Assembly: GCA_001599815.1 (NCBI GenBank)
Contig: BCIA01000001.1
Coordinates: forward strand, 3,600,934 to 3,664,933
DNA length: 64,000 nucleotides
Reading direction: 5' to 3'
From: Furcasterigmium furcatum
Lineage: Eukaryota; Ascomycota; Sordariomycetes; Glomerellales; Plectosphaerellaceae
Shown: positions 10,638 to 20,124 of the stretch, piece by piece
Numbering within the stretch: the first letter of the stretch is position 1
How the letters are laid out: each line of letters begins with the position of its first letter
The notes under the pieces: generated by a model
What the model was told of the DNA's origin: nothing
What the model saw: only the letters and a program-made list of their open reading frames with translations
Databases searched by the model: none
Program-made: the position numbers and the translations under genes

Positions 10638-11269
10638 GAGGGCAATCAAGGCATCAAAACGGAGCATAGACAATCACGTTCATGTGCAATGAATTTACGA
10701 GACTATGATGGGAACGAACCATTGCTGAAATGGGAGGCAAATGCCTCAGAAGCATGGGGACTGGTGATCTGAAGCATCACAGGTGAGGTAGCCAAAAAGT
10801 CAAAAAATGAAGTTGATGAGGACGAGACTCGAACTCGCGCGGGTTGCCCCATCAGGAAAGTTGTTAAGGTAACCTTAACCTGACGCCATAACCAACTCGG
10901 CCACCTCACCCGGTGTTGGAAAGTTGTGAAAAGAAATTGCTCATATCGCTCCTCAATTTGTGGATGCACCCTATCGTTGCCACCACCCGAGCCAATTGCC
11001 TGGATATAAACGTCAGAAAAGCTGGAGACACGCAGAAAATCATTTCCATGGGGATTTGCGAGATGCCCTTGTTGTATTGGTCTTGGAAAAGTTGACCAGG
11101 TCATATGTCACGAGAAGAAAACTTGGCCATCAACCATCAATCCGACGAGATGCGTCAATTCGTCACTGTCGTACACCAAGCACAACCATGATCATCAAGT
11201 TTTATATCAAAAAACAACGCTTTATTCTATTTCATGACCCTCATTCACCGTTTTACACATCTAACTGCC
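10638..11269. other. Intergenic around the tRNA gene
   Basis: Convergent 3' flanks of the phosphoesterase and beta-glucosidase genes. Apart from the tRNA-Leu at 10814-10910 nothing else is seen. Confidence 0.5.
10814..10910 (-). tRNA. tRNA-Leu (anticodon AAG) with intron
   Basis: The reverse strand folds as a type II tRNA. The acceptor stem GGTGAGG pairs with CCTCATC (one G-T wobble), and an A-box-like TGGCCGAGTTGG sits in the D arm. The anticodon stem TCAGG/CCTGA encloses TT-AAG-G, with an inserted stretch of about 15 nt (rich in TTACCTTAACAACTT) directly after position 37. There is a long variable arm (GGGGCAACCC) and a B-box/T arm GCGAG-TTCGAGT-CTCGT. The anticodon AAG and long variable arm identify leucine. 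The insertion sits at the canonical eukaryotic tRNA intron site. CCA is not encoded, as expected. Confidence 0.9.
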
Positions 11270-13828
11270 TTAAGGAGCCCAGGTCTGAGCACCAACCTTG
11301 ACCACCTGCTTGGCGACCAGCTCGCCGGCGCTCTTGCCGATGCTGAAGTTGTATTCCCCTCCCTCGACGAACCACTTGGACTCCTTCTCGCTCCAGAAGG
11401 CAAAGTCGCGCGCGCGCACGGGCAGCTCGACTGTCGCGGACGCGCCGGCCTCGAGGGTGACCTTCTTGAAGCTGACGAGGGCCTTGGTGGGGTTCTCGGG
11501 CTTGGTCTGAGTGTTGCCGACGTACAGCTGGACGGCGGTGGCGCCCTTGACTGAGCCGGTGTTGGTCAGCTTGACGGTCGCGACGTACTCGCCGGCCGAG
11601 GCCTCGCGGACGGAGAGGTCCGAGTAGCCGAAGGTGGTGTAGGACAGGCCGAAGCCGAAGGGGAAGTGGACCTTGTCGGCGGCCAGGCGGTCGAAGTGCC
11701 TGTAGCCGACGAAGACGCCCTCCTCGTACTTGACGGTGAGCTGGCGGCCCTCGTACTCGCCGGGGAAGTTGCCGTAGGCCGGGCAGTCCTCGATGCGCTT
11801 GGGGAACGTGCAGGTGAGGTGGCCCTCGGGGTTGACGGCGCCGGTCAGGACGTCGGTGATGGAGTTGCCGCACTCCTGGCCGGGGAACCAGGCCTGGAGC
11901 AGGCCCTTGACCTGGTCGAGCCAGGGGAGGGCGACGGCGACACCGGTCGAGTTGACGACGACGGTGTTGGGGTTGACCTTGGCAACGCCGGCGACGAGGC
12001 GGTCCTGGCTGCCGTCCTTGGGGAGGTTGAAGCCGACCTGGTCCTGGCCCTCAGTCTCCCACTGGACGTCGTGGCCGGTGAAGACGATGGCGTAGTCGGC
12101 GGCCTTGGCGACGTCGATGGCCTCGGTGAGGATGTCCCGGTCGTGCTCGGGGCCAGACATCCAGCCAAGACGGACACCGACCCTGCCCTCGAGGATGCCG
12201 AGGTCGACGCCCTCGATGGGGGCAGGGGGGTGGCTGATGATCTCGATCTTGTACTGCTTGCCGCCCTCCAGGGGAATGTCGACGCGGGGCACGGGGACAC
12301 CGCCGAAGAGGAAGCCCATTGAGTCAGAGCAGTTATCAGTCTGCTCGGATACGACCTTGCCGTCAATGATGACCTGCGTGGGGCCCAGTCCAGAGAGGGT
12401 GCTGTAGTAGGTAGCAGTCTCAGGGGGAGTGTAAGTGCCGACAAGCTTAATGACCTTGTCTGCGATGTTGTAGTTCAGGAGGCCGACATAGGAGTCGGGG
12501 AGGCCCTCGTGGGTCTCGACCGGAGGGGAGTCAACGTTGTCGTGGACGGTGAAGGTGAAACCAGGCTTGCCGGTAAGGTCAACCATGCCCTCAGAAAGAG
12601 TAGGGAGCTGGCGGAAAGTGTGGGCGCCCTTGGAGTAGGTGAACTCGACGTCCTGGCCCTCGAAGGCCTTGTGCAGGGCATCCCAGGGGGTGACCTTGTA
12701 GTGGGCGTTGACGGACGCGCTGCCACCACCGTGGGCGAGGGCCTCCTTGGCGTAGCCGAGAAGAGCGACCTTCTTGCCCTTGAGCTTCTCCTTGGTGAGG
12801 GGCAGGACACCCTCGTTCTTGAGCAGGACGATACCCTTGGCACCTGCCTCCCTGATGAGGGCCTCGTGCTCGGGCTTGCTGATGGCCTGCTCCTCGGGGA
12901 TCTTGGGGTCCTTGAAGCAGTTCTCCCTCTCAAGGAAGCGGAGGACATGGATGGCACGGTCGTCGATGGTGGCCTCGGTGATCTTGCCGGCCTTGACGGC
13001 GGCGACAACCTCCTCGACCTTCCTCCAGCGAGTAGGGCCGGGCATCTCGAGGTCCAGGCCGGCGTTGATGGACTCAACGGTGGAGTTGACACCGCCCCAG
13101 TCGCTCATGATGAGGCCATCCCAGCCCCATTCACCGCGAAGGACCTGCTGCAGGAGGAAGGGATGAGAGTCGGCGTGGATGCCGTTGACCTTGTTGTAGG
13201 CAGTCATGACGGCGCCGGGGTTGGCCTCCTTGACGGAGAACTCGAAGGGCTTGAGGTAGATCTCACGCAGGGCACGCTCGCTGATGATCTCGTCGGCACT
13301 CAGACGCTGGGTCTCCTGCTCGTTGGCAGCGAAGTGCTTGATGGTGGCAGAGACACCCGTGGACTGGACGCCGATGACGTTCTGGGCCGCCAGCTTGCCA
13401 GCAAGGAAGGGGTCCTCAGAGAAAGACTCGAAGTTGCGTCCGCCCAGGGGGTGACGGTGCGTGCACATGGTGGGGGCCAGCAGGCAGCGGGCGCCCTTGG
13501 TCAGGGTCTCCTCGCCCAGGCCAGCACCAACGCGTCTGGCAAGGTCGACATCGAAGGTGGAGGCGACGTTGCAAGCAGCAGGGAAGCAAGCGGCGGTGGT
13601 GCCGCCGCTGAAGGTGGCACCGCGAGCACCGTTGGGGCCGTCAGACGTCTTGAGAGCGGGAACTCCCTTCTCAGGGATGGGGACCGTCTCCCAGAAGTTG
13701 GCGCCGGCCAAGAGAGAGATCTAAGGAGAGTGTCAGTTGGTCAGGATGTCGAGGCAAGCTCATGTGAACGGCATTACCTTCTCCTCCAGCGTCAGCGTGG
13801 ACAGCACAGCGTTGAGATCGGTAGACAT
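11270..13828 (-). CDS. GH3 beta-glucosidase with PA14-like insert, intracellular type
   Basis: Exons 13828-13778 and 13720-11270, 833 aa. The first exon encodes only 17 residues ending LTLEEK and splices (GTAATG...TTAG) to ISLLAGANFW, a typical GH3 opening. The catalytic domain has 'TSDGPNGARG', 'LLAPTM...R.PLGGRNFESFSEDP', 'KHFAANEQE' and 'LIMSDWGGVNS', whose Asp (about residue 224) is the nucleophile. The region at about residues 400-550 resembles the PA14 sugar-binding insertion of beta-glucosidase I enzymes. The C-terminus carries 'PFGFGLSYTTF' and a fibronectin III-like domain. There is no signal peptide, so it probably acts inside the cell on cellobiose or glycosides imported by transporters. 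The strong third-position G/C bias creates long open antisense frames that are not genes. Confidence 0.93.
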
Positions 13829-14463
13829 CTTGGGTATATGAGGAAGAAGAAGGGGGGGATGAAGAAGAGAAGAAACCAGGCTTCTCAACACCGGGAAACC
13901 GTGTCATGTCTGGTCCTTTTGTAGGTGCCCCTGGGGACTCTCGGGCACAACAACAAGGCCGTCGGGGCACTACCGGTGTGGAGCATGATGACAACTCAAC
14001 AGGTTCGAGAAGAGCCAAGCCGTCCCAGTAGCCGCCATTTCCCTGATCCTAAAGAGGCTGAAGGCGTGAAGTGTGTTGCATGACTGGAGAAATGGACCCG
14101 CGTGAGAGGTTTGGCGGAGGCGGGGAGCCGTTCGGGCTGTAAGGGGCATGTCCTAGCGCCTCCGAGGATTCTCCCGCGCAAGCCCGGAGCCATCCCATTG
14201 GCTTGTCGCCCGGTAGAACTGAACGCGGAGCCGGGCTTCTGCCGAAGAAATGCCTGGGACCACCGTGATTGGCCTGGTGCCGTCGTTAGTCCGGGAATAC
14301 TCCGTCATCGCGTCAGTTTGGATGGAGGAGCATCGGTTCCAGTTCTCGGCGAACTCGGATCCAAGGCGCCCGCCGCTCATCACGAGGTTTCGAGAAGGAG
14401 ATTACTCCGAGTCGCCCGCGTCACGATACTTGACTAGGATACCAGGATTCGAACCCTACCAAA
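13829..14463. other. Intergenic
   Basis: Promoter of the reverse beta-glucosidase plus 3' flank of the next reverse gene. A perfect RNA polymerase III B-box-like sequence is at 14445-14455 (see findings). No complete tRNA can be folded around it. Confidence 0.45.
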
Positions 14464-15806
14464 CTAACCCGGAACCTCTCTGGCCTCGTATGCAAACATG
14501 GTGTTCGATTCGACAGACCGCTCGTCCATCAGCTTGTTGGCCACTTCTACCCCGGCAACCGGCAGTCGATACTCGAACTTTCTTCCCTCCGACGGCGCCT
14601 TGCCATTGATGGGATACGGGAAGGGGAGATACTCGGGCAGGAGCCCCAGCTGCCGCAGGACGGTGGCCTGATCCCACGAGATGTGCTCGTTGTGCAGGCG
14701 GTCGCCTCTGACCCCGATGACGCTGGTGACGGGGACGGCCAGCTTCTTCCCCGTCGGCGGCACACCCGGGAGACTGTGCATCTTGAGCCTCAAAGTCGAG
14801 ATGAAACGAGCGGGGGCAACTTACATCCAGTCCAGGGTCCTATCATGTGTCAGAGTACACACAAACTCGTCGATCACGCGGTCGACCCCAACAGTCCTGC
14901 TAACCAGCTGCAGCTCAACGTCGTCGGGATTGTTGAAGATGAAGTGGTCCCGGTAGAAGGCCGATACAGCATCACGACCGACCCCGCCAGTCATTGTTGG
15001 GACGTCGTTGATCTGAACCATCTTAGTGTCTCTACTCCGTGCGTTGCTGCGCGGGGTCACTCACCGATGGCTGCTCAACCATCGTCGCCATCGTCTTGTC
15101 CACATCGCGCTCCCCAAACTCATAGAGGGTGTGCTCCTCCCAGACGGCCTCAATGTCGAAGATCGGCCCGCCGAGAAGCGGCTTCAAGAACGATAAACTC
15201 CGAGTGTGGGCCAGCCCTGCCGACGCGGGGTGGTAGTTGGCGTGGCCCGGGACAACGAAGAACTCCCCGGCGGCCGGATAAAAGTACTCCTTGGCCGCTG
15301 ACCCAGCTGTCGTTGGCTGCTCCGGTGCACGACCGGGGATGTGGGCCAAGACGGGCCCCTGGGCGGCGCCTTGGGGAGAGAAGTTGAAGAAGACGGTTCC
15401 CACGAGGCGAGGCCGTTCCCTCAGGAGAGCCGATACGCAGGGAGAAGAAGGCGACAGGTAGGCTACGTGCATGTTATTAGCACTACAATCCCGCCGTATT
15501 CTTTGTTTCTGGTGGCCAGAGGCTAAGGGATGTACCGATGATGCCAAACTTGGTCTTGTCGTCGCACTCGTCCATGGCATGCAACGCCTCAACCCCGGCA
15601 TTGACCGCGCCATCGAGCATTTCCTCCGTGTCGTTTGCCCCCACGATCACATCAGCAATGGCGAATCCCTCTTCGGCCCATTTGAGCACAGGCTCCGGGT
15701 CCAAAATGCCTTGCTTTGAGGCGCCAAGCTTGTCTTCCGTGACGATGATGAGTCCGGGCCCGTGGCCGCGGCGGGTGAGCGGGTGCTGGATCTTCGCCAG
15801 AGGCAT
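14464..15806 (-). CDS. Dienelactone hydrolase-like / SnoaL-like two-domain protein, four exons
   Basis: Exons 15806-15536, 15462-15065, 15021-14825 and 14773-14464 (391 aa). All junctions keep frame. Intron 2 is only 43 nt, short for fungi. The N-terminal half has the dienelactone hydrolase-like layout ('GHGPGLIIVTEDKLG', 'GEFFVVPGHANYHPAS'), the type annotated as carboxymethylenebutenolidase in fungi. I see no GxCxGG nucleophile motif, so hydrolase activity is doubtful. The C-terminal half ('TMTGGVGRDAVSAFYRDHF', 'DRVIDEF', 'LPGVPPTGKKL', 'VRGDRLHNEHISWDQATVLR', 'LPEYLPFPYP') is a SnoaL-like NTF2 fold. A possible acceptor TTGACAG lies 8 nt before the ATG, so a 5' UTR intron or an extra upstream exon is possible. 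The substrate is unknown. Confidence 0.78.
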
Positions 15807-16488
15807 ATTGTCTGTCAATTCAAAACGCCGGATTAGATTCGAAATGAGGGAGGAAATGTCTCGTCCTCAGCTGCTCTGGTGAAATAATGTCATCGCTTAC
15901 CCCCGCATCTGACAGCGAAAGTTAATACGGGTGATCACGTTGAAGTCATCCCAAGTTTGGTAGATCCCCGCATCCGGGACTGCCGACGAACACCTTCGCC
16001 TCCAACACAAAGGAGTGAGTGTCAAGGTAGCTAAAGGAAGTAAGCCTAGCGGAAGAAGCTTAAATAATCGCGATCTGATCATTAATACAGTGGCTGGTTG
16101 TCGTCGTGATGCTGGCTCCCGGACCTTAACCCAGGTAGAAAACCCATGGACTGCCTTGGCGTTGACTTGTTCTCCTTGGAAATCCTAGCAGTCGATTGGG
16201 GAGTCATTTAGCCTTTCTCACTCTCACCTTCAGTATTTAAGACTCAATCTGATCGTCTGTTCCCCATTTATGGCGCTTTTCCGACGTCTCGTCGCTCCAT
16301 CATCATCGCGACAGCCATCACTTAGTTCAACTTACACCGGTGGGGGGTCAAGTATGAAGGAGGAGAAAAAATAGGAATATTCAGATAGGTATCTCATCAG
16401 TAACTCGAATCAAAACCAAAGCGTCCCCGGAAAATACCGTCAAAGTGAATCAGCTTCCTCTGATCATCAAGTCATTATAATCCCACCC
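15807..16488. other. Intergenic
   Basis: About 680 bp holding the promoter of the preceding reverse gene and the 3' flank of the HypX-like gene. No gene or repeat seen. Confidence 0.5.
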
Positions 16489-19050
16489 TCAAATCTGCGC
16501 CTCATAATAGCAAGCAAACAGCGGTCCCAAATCACGCTTCTCCGGCACCACCTCCCCGGTCACGACCACCGGATCCTTGAACTCCAGCCCCCCGCTGCAG
16601 TCCATCTGAATCCCGCTATCCGTCGGGCTCAGTGGCATCGGCGCCTCCCTCTGCCTCTCCGCCTCGGCAGCCCTCACCTTCTCGAGCGCCCTCCTCTCAA
16701 ACGCCGAAACGTCGTCAAACGCGCCCGCCTCCTCCTCGTCCAGGAACCGGCCCTCCACACCCCGCCGATGCGTCGCGAACCGCAGCGGCGTCCTGACGGC
16801 CTTGACCTTGCGCACAAAGTCCTGCCTGCGGGAGTGATACCGCTCCGACCGGGGGCTCCAGAAGTCCTTCGCCATCTCGCCGAGCTCCTCCGCTCGGGCG
16901 ATCGCGAGACACCCGGGGCTCGTGCCGAGGCCGACGTTGAGCTTCCACCGGGCCGGGGCGTACGTGAAACCCGGCGTGCAGATCATCGCCATGACGTGAT
17001 TCCGGATGCGGTTATCCAGGAGGTAGCCATGGCCGGGAAGCGCGTGGTCTACCAGGCCCATGGCCCTGGCGTCATAAGGAGACAGGGGCAGCATGTCCCT
17101 CAGAAGCCGCCTGGCGCCGTCGGGGCCACACCGGCCGGTGTACGAGAGGGAGTGATACTCTGACCCGTGGAGTCCCAGTGCCCGGTAGGCGGGGTTGAGT
17201 ACGACGTCTGATCCAGCAACGACAACGTCGCACGCCGCAGCCAAGGCCACGCCACCAGCGGCGCAGTTGCCCCTGATGGCCGCCACGGTGGTGATATTTC
17301 TCTTGGGGAAATCCTCCAGCAACGCCTGAACGACGTCGTCGATGCGGTTGATGTTGCGCCACGACTCCAGGCTGGGATCGGCCGCTGCCTCGATGACGTT
17401 CAGCGCGATGCCGTTGCTGAAGTACGAGTCTCCGCCCATCAGGACAACGGCACTGAGCGGCCGCTGGTCATGCTGGGAGGCCACGAACTCGAGCGCCTGG
17501 AGGAGTTCGGAGCACTGTTCCGTGCTCATGGCCCCGTTGTAGAACTCAAAGTACACAAACGCCGCGCGCCGCGCCATGGGAGCGGGCGTGTACTCGACAA
17601 AGTCCACCCAGACATCCTGGTAGGTCGAGTGTAACGCCTGGGCCCAGTCCTGGGTCGCGTGTGGCACCTCGGTCCGCTGGAACGTGTCGTCGTGCAAGAG
17701 ACCCAGGCTGCGGAGGCCCGTCACGGCAGGCACCTTCGGCCAGAGCATGGCGTCACACTTGCGCTTAATCCTCCTCACGTGGGTGATCCAGACGCCCTTG
17801 CCATCGCATGTTGCGACGCACACGGCACCGCTCCTGCACGCGATGATGCGGCCCGGCTGGGTGGGCCTGGGGGCCTCTCCAGCGGCGTCGAGGTTCTGTT
17901 GGTCCTGCTGTGCGGCCCCGCGACGTTGCAGCACATCCTGTCCCTCCTCGATGGTGCCGCCGTACACGTAGAGACTGACACCGCCAAACACCCGGCTCAG
18001 ACAGCCCGGCTGAGAGTCGGCGCATCGTATCCGCCGAGAGATCTCGCGGGCCGTGTGGGTCTTGACGTCGAAGTCGCGCTGGGCTGCCTTGAGGAGGGGG
18101 CGGTGGTGTGTTGTGCCGCCGAGGAAGGGGATCTGATGTGTGACAGATGTGGTACGGTAAGCCGGGTCAGGCTGGAGGCGAGGTGAGATGCCACTGGCAG
18201 ACGGGGTGCTAGGATGCTGTTGAGTCACGTCGTATCCCGAAATTGTGTTTGTGCTTCCCCCGATAGGATCCGGGTGGGATGGGGTCATGTGTGTTGGCGA
18301 TGGTTCCGCTCCTACGCTATCGGGTGCGGGAGATGTTGGAGGGATGTCGTTGTTATCTTGGGATTTTTGGAGGGCGGCGGCAGACGCAATGCGATCCAAG
18401 GCCGCAATGGTCGCCGCGAGGGCGGCTCGTGTCACCGGTCCTCGATAGAGATTCGACTTCGTGGCGTCCGGGGCGTCGATGTCGATCTGGAACTGCTCAA
18501 ACGCCCACACAGGGCCCGCGTCGAACTCCTCCACGGCCTGGAGGACGGTAACGCCCCAGTGGGATCGGCCGTTCTCGCTCAGTGTCTGTCGAGAGAGTAG
18601 GGCGTTGGCGTCGGCCTCCGATCCGTCATCACCCATGAGGACCCAGTCCAGGGCACTTGGGCCGGCATCGCCAGGTGGCCCGGGGTGAACGATGAGTGTA
18701 AGGTACTTGTTGTAGATCTCCTGGGGAATATGTGAGGTTAGGAAGGGGCAGATGATGAGGTCAGGCTCAACCAGAGCCGCAGCCTCGATCATGGCCTCCC
18801 TTGAGAGGGCATACTCGACAGTGACCGAGTGAGTCTGTGCCAACGCCAGAAACAGGCGTTGGGACAGAGAGTTGTGTGCCGTACAGATGAAGAGAATCCG
18901 CATCTTGAGAGACAGTGGCGAGGATAGACGGGACATGTTGGGGTGTCGGACAGTCTCCAACCACTCCCGCGGTATTCTGGAAAGACCCATCTGATATAGG
19001 GTCTCGCGATTCCCATGTGCAGCGGTTGCCATGCTTCTTCCGTTCTGCAT
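16489..19050 (-). CDS. HypX/HoxX-like protein: formyltransferase fused to enoyl-CoA hydratase
   Basis: Single exon, 853 aa from ATG 19050. The family normally opens 'MRILFICTAHNSLSQRLF', here residue 50 (ATG at 18903), so the real protein may be about 804 aa. The N-terminal formyl-THF transferase domain has 'IVHPGPPGDAGPSALDW' (HPG catalytic motif near residue 122) and 'HWGVTVLQAVEEFDAGPVWA'. A low-complexity insert of about 90 residues (S/P/T-rich) follows, then 'RPLLKAAQRDFD' and 'RIRCADSQPGC', both seen in bacterial HypX. The C-terminal crotonase domain has 'GGDSYFSNGIALNVIEAA', 'SWRNINRIDDVV', 'IRGNCAAGGVALAAACDVV' and 'LGLHGSEYHSLS'. In bacteria HypX makes CO from a formyl group for the active site of oxygen-tolerant NiFe-hydrogenases. 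Fungi have no such enzyme, so the role here is unknown. The domain match is clear; the reaction is inference. Confidence 0.88.
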   Translation of the reverse strand: MQNGRSMATAAHGNRETLYQMGLSRIPREWLETVRHPNMSRLSSPLSLKMRILFICTAHNSLSQRLFLALAQTHSVTVEYALSREAMIEAAALVEPDLIICPFLTSHIPQEIYNKYLTLIVHPGPPGDAGPSALDWVLMGDDGSEADANALLSRQTLSENGRSHWGVTVLQAVEEFDAGPVWAFEQFQIDIDAPDATKSNLYRGPVTRAALAATIAALDRIASAAALQKSQDNNDIPPTSPAPDSVGAEPSPTHMTPSHPDPIGGSTNTISGYDVTQQHPSTPSASGISPRLQPDPAYRTTSVTHQIPFLGGTTHHRPLLKAAQRDFDVKTHTAREISRRIRCADSQPGCLSRVFGGVSLYVYGGTIEEGQDVLQRRGAAQQDQQNLDAAGEAPRPTQPGRIIACRSGAVCVATCDGKGVWITHVRRIKRKCDAMLWPKVPAVTGLRSLGLLHDDTFQRTEVPHATQDWAQALHSTYQDVWVDFVEYTPAPMARRAAFVYFEFYNGAMSTEQCSELLQALEFVASQHDQRPLSAVVLMGGDSYFSNGIALNVIEAAADPSLESWRNINRIDDVVQALLEDFPKRNITTVAAIRGNCAAGGVALAAACDVVVAGSDVVLNPAYRALGLHGSEYHSLSYTGRCGPDGARRLLRDMLPLSPYDARAMGLVDHALPGHGYLLDNRIRNHVMAMICTPGFTYAPARWKLNVGLGTSPGCLAIARAEELGEMAKDFWSPRSERYHSRRQDFVRKVKAVRTPLRFATHRRGVEGRFLDEEEAGAFDDVSAFERRALEKVRAAEAERQREAPMPLSPTDSGIQMDCSGGLEFKDPVVVTGEVVPEKRDLGPLFACYYEAQI

Positions 19051-20124
19051 TGGCCGGGAACGGGCAGTCAGCTCCGCGTTGGTACGGTAGGTATTCTGAG
19101 GAATGTCTTGAAATGAGAGACACGACCCCGACTGACGAAGATGCGGCCTTCTCCCTCGCCAACCCAGACAAGTGTGAGACTTTTAAGTTTAAAAAGCAAT
19201 CTCACCCCCTCTGCCGACGTCCCCAGAGGGTGTATCCGGCCCCGTACTCCATTGGACGTTTCTGTTCATACCGCTTGTGGGCTTGGACAAGCGCCTGACG
19301 GTGCCGGAATGCGCACGTCCATGAGCGGTCTCATTTCCACGTTCGACGGTCCAGAGGCGTCGGCCGTGCGGCCGTGATGAAGAAACGGCCCAATGGCGAC
19401 TGATCTGCTGTATCAGCAAAGTTTCCTTGACAGCTAAGACATTGGATGGCGTTCGGGTCACGCCCTAGTCGCTTTCTCGGCCGCCCTGCCGCTCCGCTTT
19501 ACAGGGGGCTTGGCCGACGTTGATCGCCGGCATGGTATGGGTCGTCGGCTCGTCGTAACTCACTTTTCCTGCGCGATATTATCCTTTCACCTTGCTTTCC
19601 TTGCTCGGATCTGCCATGCATGCTCGGTAAGGGGTACCGGACGATCGTCCTCAACTCCGTCGGCCGCCCTTCAGCCGACGCTTTGATACGACCGTGCGCC
19701 GGAGTTCGTCCCTTCTGATCATAGATGCTCGGTAGTTCAGTATTAGTCCCTGGGCTAAACTCGGTACCCCTGGTGCGGACTGGAGGGCAGCATCAGCATC
19801 GTCCATATCGGTGCGAGCCCAGAACTTGCGGCACGTTAGCCGGACTTTTTAGCTTGACATGGCGCGCCGAAGACGCGTCTCGACGGCATGACAAGGTCGC
19901 CAATAGGGGAATAGTCGATATGCTGAAGATGGGGACGATGGCTGACCCCGCTACTGAGCTGGCTGCGCTATTGAGAGACTCTGCTTTCTTTTTTCTGTGC
20001 GGCTACAACCGTCCTTGCGCACTTGTCAGCGTGAAACTCTCTGCTCCTTGCGCCGTCGACCCGTTTCCAAGCGCTGCGTGTCGCTCCCTGAACCCTACCA
20101 AGAAACGCCATTCATCATGCTGTC
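19051..20124. other. Intergenic, 1.07 kb
   Basis: Upstream of the HypX-like gene and downstream of the Rad26-like gene. A forward open frame at 19725-20171 shows no domain and overlaps the 3' end of the Rad26-like gene, so I treat it as chance. Confidence 0.45.

Noticed and set aside
9633..10673. Reverse open frame (346 codons) opposite the phosphoesterase
   Set aside because: Antisense shadow of a highly biased coding strand; composition is repetitive and lacks motifs.
12509..13924. Long forward open frame (471 codons) opposite the beta-glucosidase
   Set aside because: It is an antisense shadow caused by strong third-position G/C bias: low-complexity G/L/V/D-rich, no domain, and fully explained by the GH3 gene.
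16489..19050. NiFe-hydrogenase maturation system
   Set aside because: Only the HypX-like protein is present; no hydrogenase subunit or other Hyp protein occurs, and ascomycetes are not known to have NiFe-hydrogenases.
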